Below, piece after piece: positions 1 through 5,975 of a stretch of DNA of 7,353 bases (positions are counted from its first letter, which is position 1; each line of letters opens with the position of its first letter). A program made the position numbers and the translations under genes. The stretch covers positions 1 to 7,353 of the forward strand of contig DAOVJF010000121.1 in assembly GCA_030673355.1 (NCBI GenBank), given 5' to 3'. This stretch comes from Planctomycetota bacterium. GTDB lineage: Bacteria > JAJVIF01 > JAPKYR01. The notes beneath the pieces were generated by a model. The model had not been told where the DNA came from. It did not search any database and saw only the letters and a program-made list of their open reading frames with translations.

Positions 1-780
1 CCGGCTGTCGACCAGTTGATTCTAAGCCGTCCGGACTTTCTCGATGTCCTTGATATTGTCTGGACAGTGCAGTACCAGGGTACGGCGATGTGGGACGGGG
101 AACCGGCCTGGAAAATTCTTTTTAACACGCGCGATATAACGCTCGATACCCCGCCGTTTACGCTTTATGTCCGGAAGGATGATTTTGTCCCCCTCCGGAC
201 AAAAGTTGAATTTTCGGACGGCACCACCGCGATCACCGACCTCTACTGGATCGTGACCGGCGATGTCTTGCTGCCCTCCAAATTTACGACAACTCTTAAC
301 CCGCCGATCGGCGCGCTCGCGGGATATGAAACAACATGGTTCAATCACGAGATCAACCCCGATCTGTCGGACATTGATTTTCCGCGCGAGGAAGGGTCTT
401 TACTAAGCGACAACGACCCCGACCTGGACGAAGGCCCAGCGGTTTTCGAGGAGCTTTACCACGGCTTCGCGGATGATGCGATTATCGCTCCGATCAACGA
501 TTCGTCGGGGACATATGACCGTATAAGTTTTACGTTCAGCCTGTATGTCGAGGACGCTTCAATTCCGGACCAGTTGGATTCAAGGCAGGTGGCTGTTCGG
601 AATCTCGCGATCGATATAATTTCTGACTGGGAATGGTCGGGGGATAACGGACTGAGCATGCCCGGCGGAAAATACGAATGCGGAAAGGAGATCGAGGAAG
701 GGATCGGAGAACTCCTCGGAACCGAGTCGATAACGGATTTTTATTTCCTCGACTGGGAACCGATTGAAGCAGGGGAGTAG
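1..780 (+). CDS. LolA-like / FliL-like two-domain protein, 5' partial
   Basis: The frame is open from base 1 and no stop precedes the TTG at 16, so the gene most likely begins upstream of the window. At least 259 codons are present. Numbering from that TTG, residues about 1-122 resemble the LolA/LolB-type lipoprotein-sorting fold: a GEPAWKILF strand, YVRKDDFVPLRTKVEFSDG, a VLLPSKF strand and a closing TTWFNHEINPDLSDIDF. Residues 123-150 are an acidic linker. Residues about 160-250 resemble FliL, the flagellar stator-associated protein: an ISFTFSLYVED strand, a helix with VRNLAIDIIS, then KEIEEGIGELLG and the final strand DFYFLDWEP. No membrane helix is visible in this part; a signal peptide or lipobox would lie upstream. 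A periplasmic or envelope role is inferred. The gene ends with tandem stops (TAG TAG) and converges on the minus-strand gene at 834. Domain calls are by eye, so distant homology only. Confidence 0.7.
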   Translation, partial: PAVDQLILSRPDFLDVLDIVWTVQYQGTAMWDGEPAWKILFNTRDITLDTPPFTLYVRKDDFVPLRTKVEFSDGTTAITDLYWIVTGDVLLPSKFTTTLNPPIGALAGYETTWFNHEINPDLSDIDFPREEGSLLSDNDPDLDEGPAVFEELYHGFADDAIIAPINDSSGTYDRISFTFSLYVEDASIPDQLDSRQVAVRNLAIDIISDWEWSGDNGLSMPGGKYECGKEIEEGIGELLGTESITDFYFLDWEPIEAGE

Positions 781-833
781 TAGTCATTTCAAGTATTTAG
801 CCGAACTTAGATTTATAAAAATTAATATTTCTA
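781..833. other. Convergent intergenic spacer, AT-rich, no clear terminator
   Basis: This short spacer separates two converging genes, both of which end in tandem TAG TAG stops. A run of seven T lies just inside the minus-strand gene at 837-843. The only inverted repeat I find is weak (AAGT at 791-794 with ACTT at 805-808), so I cannot support an intrinsic terminator on either strand. Confidence 0.5.
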
Positions 834-1403
834 CTATTTTTTTATTAAACCAGTTTTTACTAAGATATCATAAGCATTTTCAACATCTGGCCCTCCAAAT
901 TTCCCTTTCTTTATCTTCTGAAAACGCCGAATAACACGCTTCTTCCAAGGACCCTTCACACCTGTTGCTCTGATCCATCGATATACATAGTCGATTGTTG
1001 CAATCAATTCTAAACTTCTTGTGTCTAGAGGGATTAGGGCATTTACAACATTCCGAATATTATCCTTATATTGTTTAAGGAAACTGGGATGAAGAGACAT
1101 TAACTCATCTGCTGAGGAAGAAGGAGCATAATTATATTGGTCAGGTGGGTTTGATTCATTGGTAATAACCCTATCAGCTTGCAGTATATCCAAATCACGG
1201 AGTATTTCGCTGCAAAAAGGACCATAATGATGAATGCTAAAACGATAGCTCATTGGAACCTCAGCAACCTTAAGGAAGTACAAGATTTTCTGTAAAGCAG
1301 TGCGTCCGACGCAAGTTTTATGCTTATCGGCGGTCTTTTTTGCCTCCTTGATAACCTTAGCCAGTAAAGCCTGATCTCTAGTACTTGCAAGTAATAAAGT
1401 CAC
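834..1403 (-). CDS. YwgA-like protein, partner of the HD phosphohydrolase
   Basis: The 189-residue protein resembles B. subtilis YwgA and, more distantly, the Panacea/SocA-like (DUF4065) fold. The signature RTALQKILYFLK is at about residues 34-45 and HHYGPF at 58-63, followed by a helix ending LDILQADRVI. The C-terminal half has a second helical block (LELIATIDYVYRWI, about 131-144) and a basic stretch before GLIKK. The start is GTG at 1403. Its bases form GTGA with the stop of the upstream HD gene, and an AGGGAGG Shine-Dalgarno sits six bases before it, so translational coupling is expected. In B. subtilis ywgA is also adjacent to the HD-domain gene ywfO, which supports a functional link. 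The biochemical role is unknown. Panacea proteins act as antitoxins, but extending that to this protein is inference. The gene is AT-rich: 18 of 60 bases in 841-900 are G or C. Confidence 0.8.
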   Translation of the reverse strand: MTLLLASTRDQALLAKVIKEAKKTADKHKTCVGRTALQKILYFLKVAEVPMSYRFSIHHYGPFCSEILRDLDILQADRVITNESNPPDQYNYAPSSSADELMSLHPSFLKQYKDNIRNVVNALIPLDTRSLELIATIDYVYRWIRATGVKGPWKKRVIRRFQKIKKGKFGGPDVENAYDILVKTGLIKK

Positions 1404-2761
1404 GTTTTTCCTCCCTCATGTATGTATTTCTTTTGTGCAAACCGTTCCATTCTTTTTCTTATACTTTTATCATCTTTTCCAACGTCCGCGAATATGCGTC
1501 CACACTCGTACTGACGTGGGATTTTATCAATAATCTGGCTGACTAGCCCTATTGCTACCGATCTATTATCTTGCCCAACCAACATCAGTTTTTTAGGGTT
1601 CTCTTCATGAGAGCCACGAGTATATTGAGAATGGATATTCCCTCTTGCATGATCAAATATGAAATCGTGTTCTGGATATTTTTTGTTAAGGTCATCAATA
1701 ACTGTTCTCGCGGTTCTTATGTCCTCAACATCAGCCTCATAGCCAGTTTCGAAAATCATCCGGTGGTGGTTACGATTGTATATTCGCTGTGCCCATTTCT
1801 TTCTTTTTCCTCTCCCTGTTTTTGCGTCTTTTATAATCCTTGCCATCATTGTCGTGTCATTTTCAGCAAGAATCTTCTTGAGTGTATTGGGAATTTCCTT
1901 GCCAAGAGCTTCGAAATACAGTCCAATATATTTATCATAAATCCTTCTAAGCCTATGATAATATACTTGTGTGAACATCTGATAACGCGAAACAATAAGT
2001 GCTTCAAAAGTATGTATACCATCACGATTAAGTGCAATCTCCAAACTGCCTTCTTCTCCTTCATAAAGAGTAAGACAGCTAATCATTCTCTGGTAGTCGA
2101 AACGCCCATATTCCACACCGCAATAATAGGAATCTCTTAGAAGGTAATCAGTCCTATCGGCATCCATATCTCCGGAAACAAGATCACCAAGCAATTTCAA
2201 TTGCGGGAAATTTGGGGAGCCTTCTATTAAGAATGCGACTTGTTCTGCAGTTCCTTCTCCATATATCTTGTCTATATTCTCCCCAAGTTCCATTTCCCGC
2301 AGGATACTTAAAGTAACTGCCTCATGTCCCAGTCCTTTGGTCACAAGCTCTTCCGGTGCATGGGAAAAACAAGAATGTCCAATATCATGAATCAAAGCAG
2401 CCAATCTAAGAACCTGACGGGCTCGCCCTAAGGGTTTACTCTTAAAGACTTTAACATTCTTGAAAATGGCTTCCATCTTATCGCCATGACCAGCCGCCAA
2501 GCTATCAAAAGCACGAGTAGCTACCTCCATGACTCCAAGTGAATGTTCAAATCGAGTATGAGTAGCGCCTGGGTATATATATTCAGCCAAGGCAAGTTGT
2601 CGAATGTGCCTTAATCGCCGAAACAATGGATGATCTATTATCTCCTTTTCATTGTCAGAAAAGCGGATAAAACCATGAATCGGACAACGAAGCCGATTCG
2701 TCGGCTCATCCTTTGGTTTCAAGAATTGTGGTGCTCGGTGTTTTGACACGTCAAAGGACAA
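1400..2761 (-). CDS. HD-domain phosphohydrolase, YwfO/SAMHD1-like (COG1078 type)
   Basis: The 453-residue protein is a metal-dependent HD-superfamily enzyme, probably a dNTP triphosphohydrolase or a related nucleotide phosphohydrolase. The N-terminus has the family entry CPIHGFIRFSDNE (26-38), then FRRLRHIRQLALAEYIYPGATHTRFEHSLGV (47-77) with H73. The HD motif is LIHDIGHSCFSH (123-134, H125/D126), followed by GHEAVT (145-150) and the aspartate-rich GDMDADRTDYLLRD (197-210). All expected metal ligands appear intact. The length fits YwfO-like proteins. Family members such as E. faecalis EF1143 hydrolyse dNTPs, and SAMHD1 restricts viruses by dNTP depletion; a defence role here is only inferred. 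The start is taken as TTG at 2761, because TAA lies in frame five codons upstream and no ATG or GTG lies between; no Shine-Dalgarno is seen. A GTG at 2749 is the alternative. It overlaps the next gene by four bases. Confidence 0.88.
   Translation of the reverse strand: MSFDVSKHRAPQFLKPKDEPTNRLRCPIHGFIRFSDNEKEIIDHPLFRRLRHIRQLALAEYIYPGATHTRFEHSLGVMEVATRAFDSLAAGHGDKMEAIFKNVKVFKSKPLGRARQVLRLAALIHDIGHSCFSHAPEELVTKGLGHEAVTLSILREMELGENIDKIYGEGTAEQVAFLIEGSPNFPQLKLLGDLVSGDMDADRTDYLLRDSYYCGVEYGRFDYQRMISCLTLYEGEEGSLEIALNRDGIHTFEALIVSRYQMFTQVYYHRLRRIYDKYIGLYFEALGKEIPNTLKKILAENDTTMMARIIKDAKTGRGKRKKWAQRIYNRNHHRMIFETGYEADVEDIRTARTVIDDLNKKYPEHDFIFDHARGNIHSQYTRGSHEENPKKLMLVGQDNRSVAIGLVSQIIDKIPRQYECGRIFADVGKDDKSIRKRMERFAQKKYIHEGGKT
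1410..1416 (-). promoter_or_regulatory. Shine-Dalgarno of the YwgA-like gene
   Basis: On the minus strand this reads AGGGAGG, six bases before the GTG at 1403. It lies inside the last codons of the HD gene. It is the strongest ribosome-binding site in the accessory unit and decides the GTG start. Confidence 0.75.
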
Positions 2762-2814
2762 CTTAACATTAGTTTAGTATATTTAACACTGCTTGTCAAG
2801 TGTCAAGTGTTAAG
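2762..2814 (-). promoter_or_regulatory. Promoter of the HD/YwgA unit, with operator-like repeats
   Basis: Two TTGACA boxes in tandem read on the minus strand at 2806-2801 and 2799-2794. The second is 17 bases from TAAACT (2776-2771); the first is 19 bases from TATACT (2781-2776). Either pairing is a credible sigma70-like promoter. Transcription would start about 3-8 bases before the TTG start codon, giving a near-leaderless mRNA. The site also carries an 8-bp perfect inverted repeat (TTAACACT 2783-2790, AGTGTTAA 2806-2813), a CTTGTCAAG palindrome (2792-2800) and an outer pair CTTAACA/TGTTAAG (2762-2768, 2808-2814). This symmetry over the promoter suggests binding by a repressor. Confidence 0.65.
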
Positions 2815-2852
2815 ATTTGCATTATAGACTCTTCTTTACGAGAAATCCATAA

Positions 2853-4244
2853 TCACGGATACATGCTGCCTATTGTTCTTGGGAACGGGATGCACTCTCG
2901 GATCGAATGTACACCAGCGAGCCAGGCGACCGTTCTTTCCACTCCAAGCCCGAATCCGCCGTGCGGGTTGGTGCCATATTTCCGCAGATCGAGGTACCAT
3001 TCGAACGTTTCCATCGGGAGTTCGTGCTTTTTGATTTGCGAGACAAGAAAATCATGGTCCTCCGCGCGCTGGCCGCCGCCGATGATCTCCCCGTACCCTT
3101 CCGGCGCGAGCATGTCGACCGACAGCGTCGTGCGCTCGTCATCGGGATCGGGCTGCATGTAGAACGCTTTGATGTCGCGGGGGAAATGGTGGACAAAAAT
3201 CGGACGGTCGTACGGCATCGTCAGTAACGTTTCATCCGGCGCGCCGAAGTCCCCACCCCATTCGAATTCGGGGCCGAGATCCGAAATTTCACGCTTTATC
3301 TCAGCCTGGCGGGCCTCATCCTCGGTGGTTTTCAATTCACCCTCAAGCTCAGCGATACGTTTCGGTTTGAGCTCGTTGAGTTTTATCACCGCATCGTCGT
3401 AGTGCATTCGTATGAACGGAAGTTTCACGTTCTCAAGGAATTCGATATTTCGCCCGACTATCTCAAGCTCCGGCCGGCATTTCTGGAGAACCCACTCGAT
3501 GATGAACATGGTCATCCGCTCCATGAGTTCCATGTTGTCATCAAGGCTGAACCATGCGATCTCAGGCTCGATATGCCAGAATTCGGTGAGGTGGCGACGG
3601 GTTTTCGATTTTTCAGCACGGAAGGATGGCCCGAACACTACGATTTTCCGATGCGACATCGCGCCGACTTCGCCATAGAGTTGCCCCGATTGCGACAGGT
3701 AAGCGATATCATCGAAATACGGCACCTCGAAAAGATCGGATGTCCCCTCGCACGCGTTCGGTGTGAAAATCGGAGCGTCGAATGTTATGTATCCGTCCTC
3801 ATAGAAGAACGTACGAATCGCGTGGATGACTTCGGACCGAATTCGCATCAATGCCCACGGACGTTTGGAGCGGAGCCAGAGGTGCCGGTGCTGGAACAGG
3901 AATCCGGTTCCGTGATCTTTCGGTGTGATCGGGTATTCACTCGCGATCTGTACGATTTCCACACCGCCGGATGTCACATGGAGTTCGTACTCGTCCTTCT
4001 TAGGATGTTTCGCGACTTTTCCGGAGATTCTTAGCGATGATTCCTGGGTGAGGGATCCGGCTTTCTCCCACGTGTCTTCGTCCACATCGTTTATCCCGAC
4101 AACTGCCTGGATGATGCCCATTCCGTCGCGGATTTCAAGGAACTTGAGTTTCTTGCTTTCGCGTTTATTGTAGAGCCAGCCCGTGAGAGTGACATCCTGG
4201 TCAACGAACCGGGAGATTTTATCGATTGTGGTTTCGGTCGGCAT
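2853..4244 (-). CDS. asnS: Asparaginyl-tRNA synthetase (asparagine--tRNA ligase)
   Basis: This cytosolic class IIb enzyme charges tRNA-Asn with asparagine using ATP. In its 463 residues, the N-terminal OB-fold anticodon-binding domain spans about 17-100. The catalytic core follows, with a motif 1 region near DGYITFDAPIF (150-160), EGTSDLFEV and YLSQSGQLYGE (166-192), motif 2 FRAEKSKTRRHLTEFWHIEPE (208-228) and motif 3 GGFGLGVERTVAWL (429-442). The C-terminus IRECIPFPRT is typical. The EGTSDLF and SGQLYGE wording favours AsnRS over AspRS. Residues about 287-325 form a charged helical insertion (LKPKRIAELEGELK and following) before the second half of the core. The ATG at 4244 has GAGGT eight bases upstream and its own promoter. 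GC-rich coding: 44 of 60 bases in 3061-3120 are G or C, in sharp contrast to the flanking accessory pairs. Confidence 0.95.
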   Translation of the reverse strand: MPTETTIDKISRFVDQDVTLTGWLYNKRESKKLKFLEIRDGMGIIQAVVGINDVDEDTWEKAGSLTQESSLRISGKVAKHPKKDEYELHVTSGGVEIVQIASEYPITPKDHGTGFLFQHRHLWLRSKRPWALMRIRSEVIHAIRTFFYEDGYITFDAPIFTPNACEGTSDLFEVPYFDDIAYLSQSGQLYGEVGAMSHRKIVVFGPSFRAEKSKTRRHLTEFWHIEPEIAWFSLDDNMELMERMTMFIIEWVLQKCRPELEIVGRNIEFLENVKLPFIRMHYDDAVIKLNELKPKRIAELEGELKTTEDEARQAEIKREISDLGPEFEWGGDFGAPDETLLTMPYDRPIFVHHFPRDIKAFYMQPDPDDERTTLSVDMLAPEGYGEIIGGGQRAEDHDFLVSQIKKHELPMETFEWYLDLRKYGTNPHGGFGLGVERTVAWLAGVHSIRECIPFPRTIGSMYP

Positions 4245-4252
4245 TGTTATGA

Positions 4253-4257
4253 ACCTC
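4253..4257 (-). promoter_or_regulatory. Shine-Dalgarno of asnS
   Basis: GAGGT on the minus strand, eight bases before the ATG at 4244. It supports that start codon. Confidence 0.7.
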
Positions 4258-4275
4258 GGTTAAAACGGTACTGGG

Positions 4276-4304
4276 AATATATCAGAGGGTGGGGTTATGG
4301 GCAA
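4276..4304 (-). promoter_or_regulatory. Predicted sigma70-like promoter of asnS
   Basis: On the minus strand, TTGCCC (4304-4299) is followed after exactly 17 bases by TATATT (4281-4276), four and five matches to the respective consensus hexamers. The expected start near 4269 would give a leader of about 25 nt containing the GAGGT site. asnS can therefore be expressed independently of the HEPN/nucleotidyltransferase pair upstream. A run of seven G (plus strand) at 4307-4313 lies just upstream of the promoter. Confidence 0.6.
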
Positions 4305-4322
4305 GTGGGGGGGCGGGTGCAT

Positions 4323-4778
4323 CTAATCTTCCAGCAGGTTAGGATGTTTCTCGGACAGCCAATTCAGGACAAGTGCCTCAAGTTCTTTCACCGATTTACA
4401 CAGATCGTTTATTTCCTTTGGATCTGTGATTCCAAGTTCCACATCGTATAAAAGGTTGTTTCTGAGTCGCCGGGCACCGTGAAGATCATCGGTAACATCA
4501 TCTGCCACAGGTCCCAGAATTTCATTCATCACATCGATTGCAAGCGCATGATGTCCGGGGACTGCCTGAATTCGGAAACCTTCAGTTCTGATGACAATTA
4601 CACACCACATCCGTCCCGCATCATAAATAGCCTGAAACCGGATTTCATCAGGCCCTAACCCAAAGCAACCATACTCAGTGTAATTCTGTACTTTGATAAT
4701 TCTCGATGAGATTTCTTGTTTTGATACAGGCTCAGCTTTCACCTTGCCCGATGAGAGTAATTTCTTCAAGCCTTTCAT
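4323..4778 (-). CDS. HEPN-fold protein, partner of the nucleotidyltransferase
   Basis: The 151-residue protein looks like a HEPN-domain protein of the SAV_6107-like kind. A short lysine-rich N-terminus precedes the pattern IRFQAIYDAGRMWCVIVI (46-63), EGFRIQAVPGHHALAIDVM (66-84) and the conserved helix ARRLRNNLLYD (102-112). HEPN proteins are all-helical and often are toxins (RNases) or substrate-binding partners of MNT nucleotidyltransferases. The classical RNase motif Rx4-6H is not present; the equivalent helix has RN-x3-Y instead, so RNase activity is uncertain. The ATG at 4778 has TAGGT four bases upstream and lies inside the nucleotidyltransferase gene, giving a 47-nt overlap in another frame and probable translational coupling. 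A GTG at 4742 is a weaker alternative start. AT-rich like its partner. The role as toxin of a toxin-antitoxin pair is inferred from context. Confidence 0.8.
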   Translation of the reverse strand: MKGLKKLLSSGKVKAEPVSKQEISSRIIKVQNYTEYGCFGLGPDEIRFQAIYDAGRMWCVIVIRTEGFRIQAVPGHHALAIDVMNEILGPVADDVTDDLHGARRLRNNLLYDVELGITDPKEINDLCKSVKELEALVLNWLSEKHPNLLED

Positions 4779-5439
4779 TGTTACCTACCAGAAAAACTTT
4801 CGGTTTTTCTAAAAGCGATTTAATGAAATGATTGCCTTTATCGACCTGTTTTTTCCATTCCAACGGATTAATAATTCTGAAATCAATTTCACGGTTAATT
4901 CCCGATTCAAGTTTTTTTATCTGCCTGCTGATCTTTCGACTCGTGAGCGATCCAATGATTATCATGTCGATATCGCTTGTGCTTGCCTGTTTCGATGTGG
5001 CGAACGACCCATATACAAATGCCACTTCAATCCCATCCCATTTTGAAATCTCGTTTTTCAGCACCTCTAAACTACCGATTGAATGCTCTAACAAAAGCCT
5101 TAGTGGTGGCACCCAGGGATGGTCATGATTCAGGTAGTATCGGGTAATCCCAGTCTGAGCATTTCTTCTGGTCGCTTCTATCATGCCGATCTCAGGTGAA
5201 GTTAGTGTTTTTAAAGCTCTGGAAACGTCTTTTATGTCCCTGCCACTTAGTGACACAATTTCACTTAAAAGCAGCCCGACCTTTGGATTGTTTAACATGC
5301 ACCAAAGCACATCCACACGTGCTCCGGAACCAAAAAGAGAATCTACCGGCCTTTTAATCCTGCCGGGTATAACTTGTTTTCTGCGCCTGGTTTTCGGTTT
5401 TTCAACAGTAGATGGCATAATACCTTGATTATATGGCAT
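4732..5439 (-). CDS. Winged-helix minimal nucleotidyltransferase (MNT family)
   Basis: 235 residues if read from ATG 5439, or 228 from the in-frame ATG at 5418. A basic N-terminal tail leads to a winged-helix DNA-binding domain at about 33-105 (DSLFGSGARVDVLWCMLNNP, LSEIVSLSGRDIKDVSRALKTL, ITRYYLNHDHPW). The nucleotidyltransferase fold follows, with FVYGSFA, the exact GSx10DxD signature (G144, S145, D156, D158) and the third acid D186 in REIDF. The C-terminus FLVGN matches the family ending. All three catalytic acids are present. MNT proteins such as MntA AMPylate a HEPN toxin partner; this gene directly overlaps a HEPN gene, so an antitoxin role is likely, and the winged helix suggests it also represses its own promoter. 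The 5418 start is favoured because the promoter -10 lies between the two ATGs. Confidence 0.88.
   Translation of the reverse strand: MPYNQGIMPSTVEKPKTRRRKQVIPGRIKRPVDSLFGSGARVDVLWCMLNNPKVGLLLSEIVSLSGRDIKDVSRALKTLTSPEIGMIEATRRNAQTGITRYYLNHDHPWVPPLRLLLEHSIGSLEVLKNEISKWDGIEVAFVYGSFATSKQASTSDIDMIIIGSLTSRKISRQIKKLESGINREIDFRIINPLEWKKQVDKGNHFIKSLLEKPKVFLVGNNERLEEITLIGQGES
4783..4787 (-). promoter_or_regulatory. Shine-Dalgarno of the HEPN gene, inside the upstream coding region
   Basis: TAGGT on the minus strand, four bases before ATG 4778. It favours the long HEPN start and the 47-nt overlap over the GTG at 4742, which has no comparable site. Confidence 0.5.
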
Positions 5440-5447
5440 ATTACCTT
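5410..5447 (-). repeat. Tandem direct repeat, 17 bp, period 21 bp, over the nucleotidyltransferase start
   Basis: On the minus strand AAGGTAATATGCCATAT (5447-5431) and AAGGTATTATGCCATCT (5426-5410) match at 15 of 17 bases, separated by four bases. The 21-bp period is two helical turns, so both copies face the same side of the DNA. Each copy contains an AAGG four bases before an ATG, so a translation-start region is duplicated. It may be an operator for the winged-helix protein encoded here. Confidence 0.8.
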
Positions 5448-5456
5448 ATCTGTCAA
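5428..5456 (-). promoter_or_regulatory. Perfect-consensus promoter of the nucleotidyltransferase/HEPN pair
   Basis: On the minus strand TTGACA (5456-5451) is followed by exactly 17 bases and then TATAAT (5433-5428), a full consensus sigma70 promoter. The -35 box contains the smpB stop codon (TGA at 5455-5453), so the promoter is built across the end of smpB. The expected start is near 5421, about three bases before the second in-frame ATG (5418). This implies a leaderless or near-leaderless transcript and places the first ATG (5439) in the promoter spacer. The -10 lies between two copies of the direct repeat. Confidence 0.75.
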
Positions 5457-5935
5457 TCCCTTTCTCTTAATGCCCTTTCCTTTTCCCTGTCCGATTCTTT
5501 CCTCGCGATTACCTCACGCTTCTCGTACTCACGCCGTCCCTTGCAGATTCCAATTTCAATCTTGACCAGGTGCTTCTTGAAATACACCCTCAAGGGGATC
5601 AGCGTCATCCCCCTTTCATCGGTGGCCTTCTTCATCTTGCGAATTTCGCGCTTGTTAAGGAGAAGACGCCTTGGACGTCGCGGCGGCAGCGGCTCGATTG
5701 TCGCGAATTTGTAATGTGCGATATGCATGTCGAACAGGATAACCTCCCTGCCTTTCACACGAGCGTACGAATCGCGCAGGTTCAGGCCTCCGGCACGGAT
5801 GCTTTTCACTTCCTGCCCGGCAAGCGAAATGCCCGCTTCGAAACGGTCAAGCACATTATAATTCCGCAATGCTTTCCGGTTAGTGAATGTCGGAAGCCCG
5901 GAACTTTTTTCGACTTTTTTATCTTTCTTAGCCAC
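5453..5935 (-). CDS. smpB: SsrA (tmRNA)-binding protein SmpB
   Basis: SmpB binds tmRNA and delivers it to stalled ribosomes for trans-translation. The 160-residue protein has the family order: NRKALRNYNVLDRFEAGISLAGQEVKSIR (19-47), AGGLNLRDSYARV (48-60), HIAHYKF (71-77), RRPRRLLLNKREIRKM (86-101), GMTLIPLRVYFK (109-120) and the basic GRREYEKRE (133-141) where the family usually has GKKxYDKR. It ends in a charged C-terminal helix (142-160). The length is normal. The start is GTG at 5935; TGA lies in frame three codons upstream, and an AGG is ten bases away. The divergent neighbour is the GlcD-type gene; the stop codon is shared with the -35 box of the next promoter. No tmRNA gene (ssrA) is visible nearby. 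Confidence 0.95.
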   Translation of the reverse strand: MAKKDKKVEKSSGLPTFTNRKALRNYNVLDRFEAGISLAGQEVKSIRAGGLNLRDSYARVKGREVILFDMHIAHYKFATIEPLPPRRPRRLLLNKREIRKMKKATDERGMTLIPLRVYFKKHLVKIEIGICKGRREYEKREVIARKESDREKERALRERD

Positions 5936-5945
5936 GATATATCAA

Positions 5946-5948
5946 CCT
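5946..5948 (-). promoter_or_regulatory. Weak Shine-Dalgarno of smpB
   Basis: AGG on the minus strand, ten bases before the GTG at 5935. It is minimal, but an in-frame TGA three codons upstream rules out an earlier start. Confidence 0.4.
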
Positions 5949-5975
5949 GATATAATTTCGGCAATTCGTCAGTCT

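Noticed and set aside
1571..2140. Plus-strand open frame of 189 codons opposite the HD gene
   Set aside because: It is antisense to a gene with intact HD-family motifs, and its translation shows no recognisable domain. A shadow frame.
2783..2813. Hairpin TTAACACT/AGTGTTAA as an intrinsic terminator for asnS
   Set aside because: The loop is 15 bases, the stem is A/T-rich and no T-run follows on the minus strand. It coincides with promoter boxes, so a regulatory site fits better.
3402..4034. Plus-strand open frame of 210 codons opposite asnS
   Set aside because: It mirrors the GC-rich asnS coding sequence, has no domain signature, and asnS is certain.
4307..4313. Run of seven G as a structural element or terminator
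   Set aside because: No complementary C-run or other G-runs in G-quadruplex spacing that I can support; probably just composition.
5437..5439. ATG 5439 as the nucleotidyltransferase start
   Set aside because: It lies between the -35 and -10 of a perfect promoter, so transcripts from that promoter would not contain it. It remains possible only on read-through mRNA from smpB; the coding entry keeps the longer limit with this note.
5570..5950. Plus-strand open frame opposite smpB
   Set aside because: Antisense to a clear smpB; no family features.
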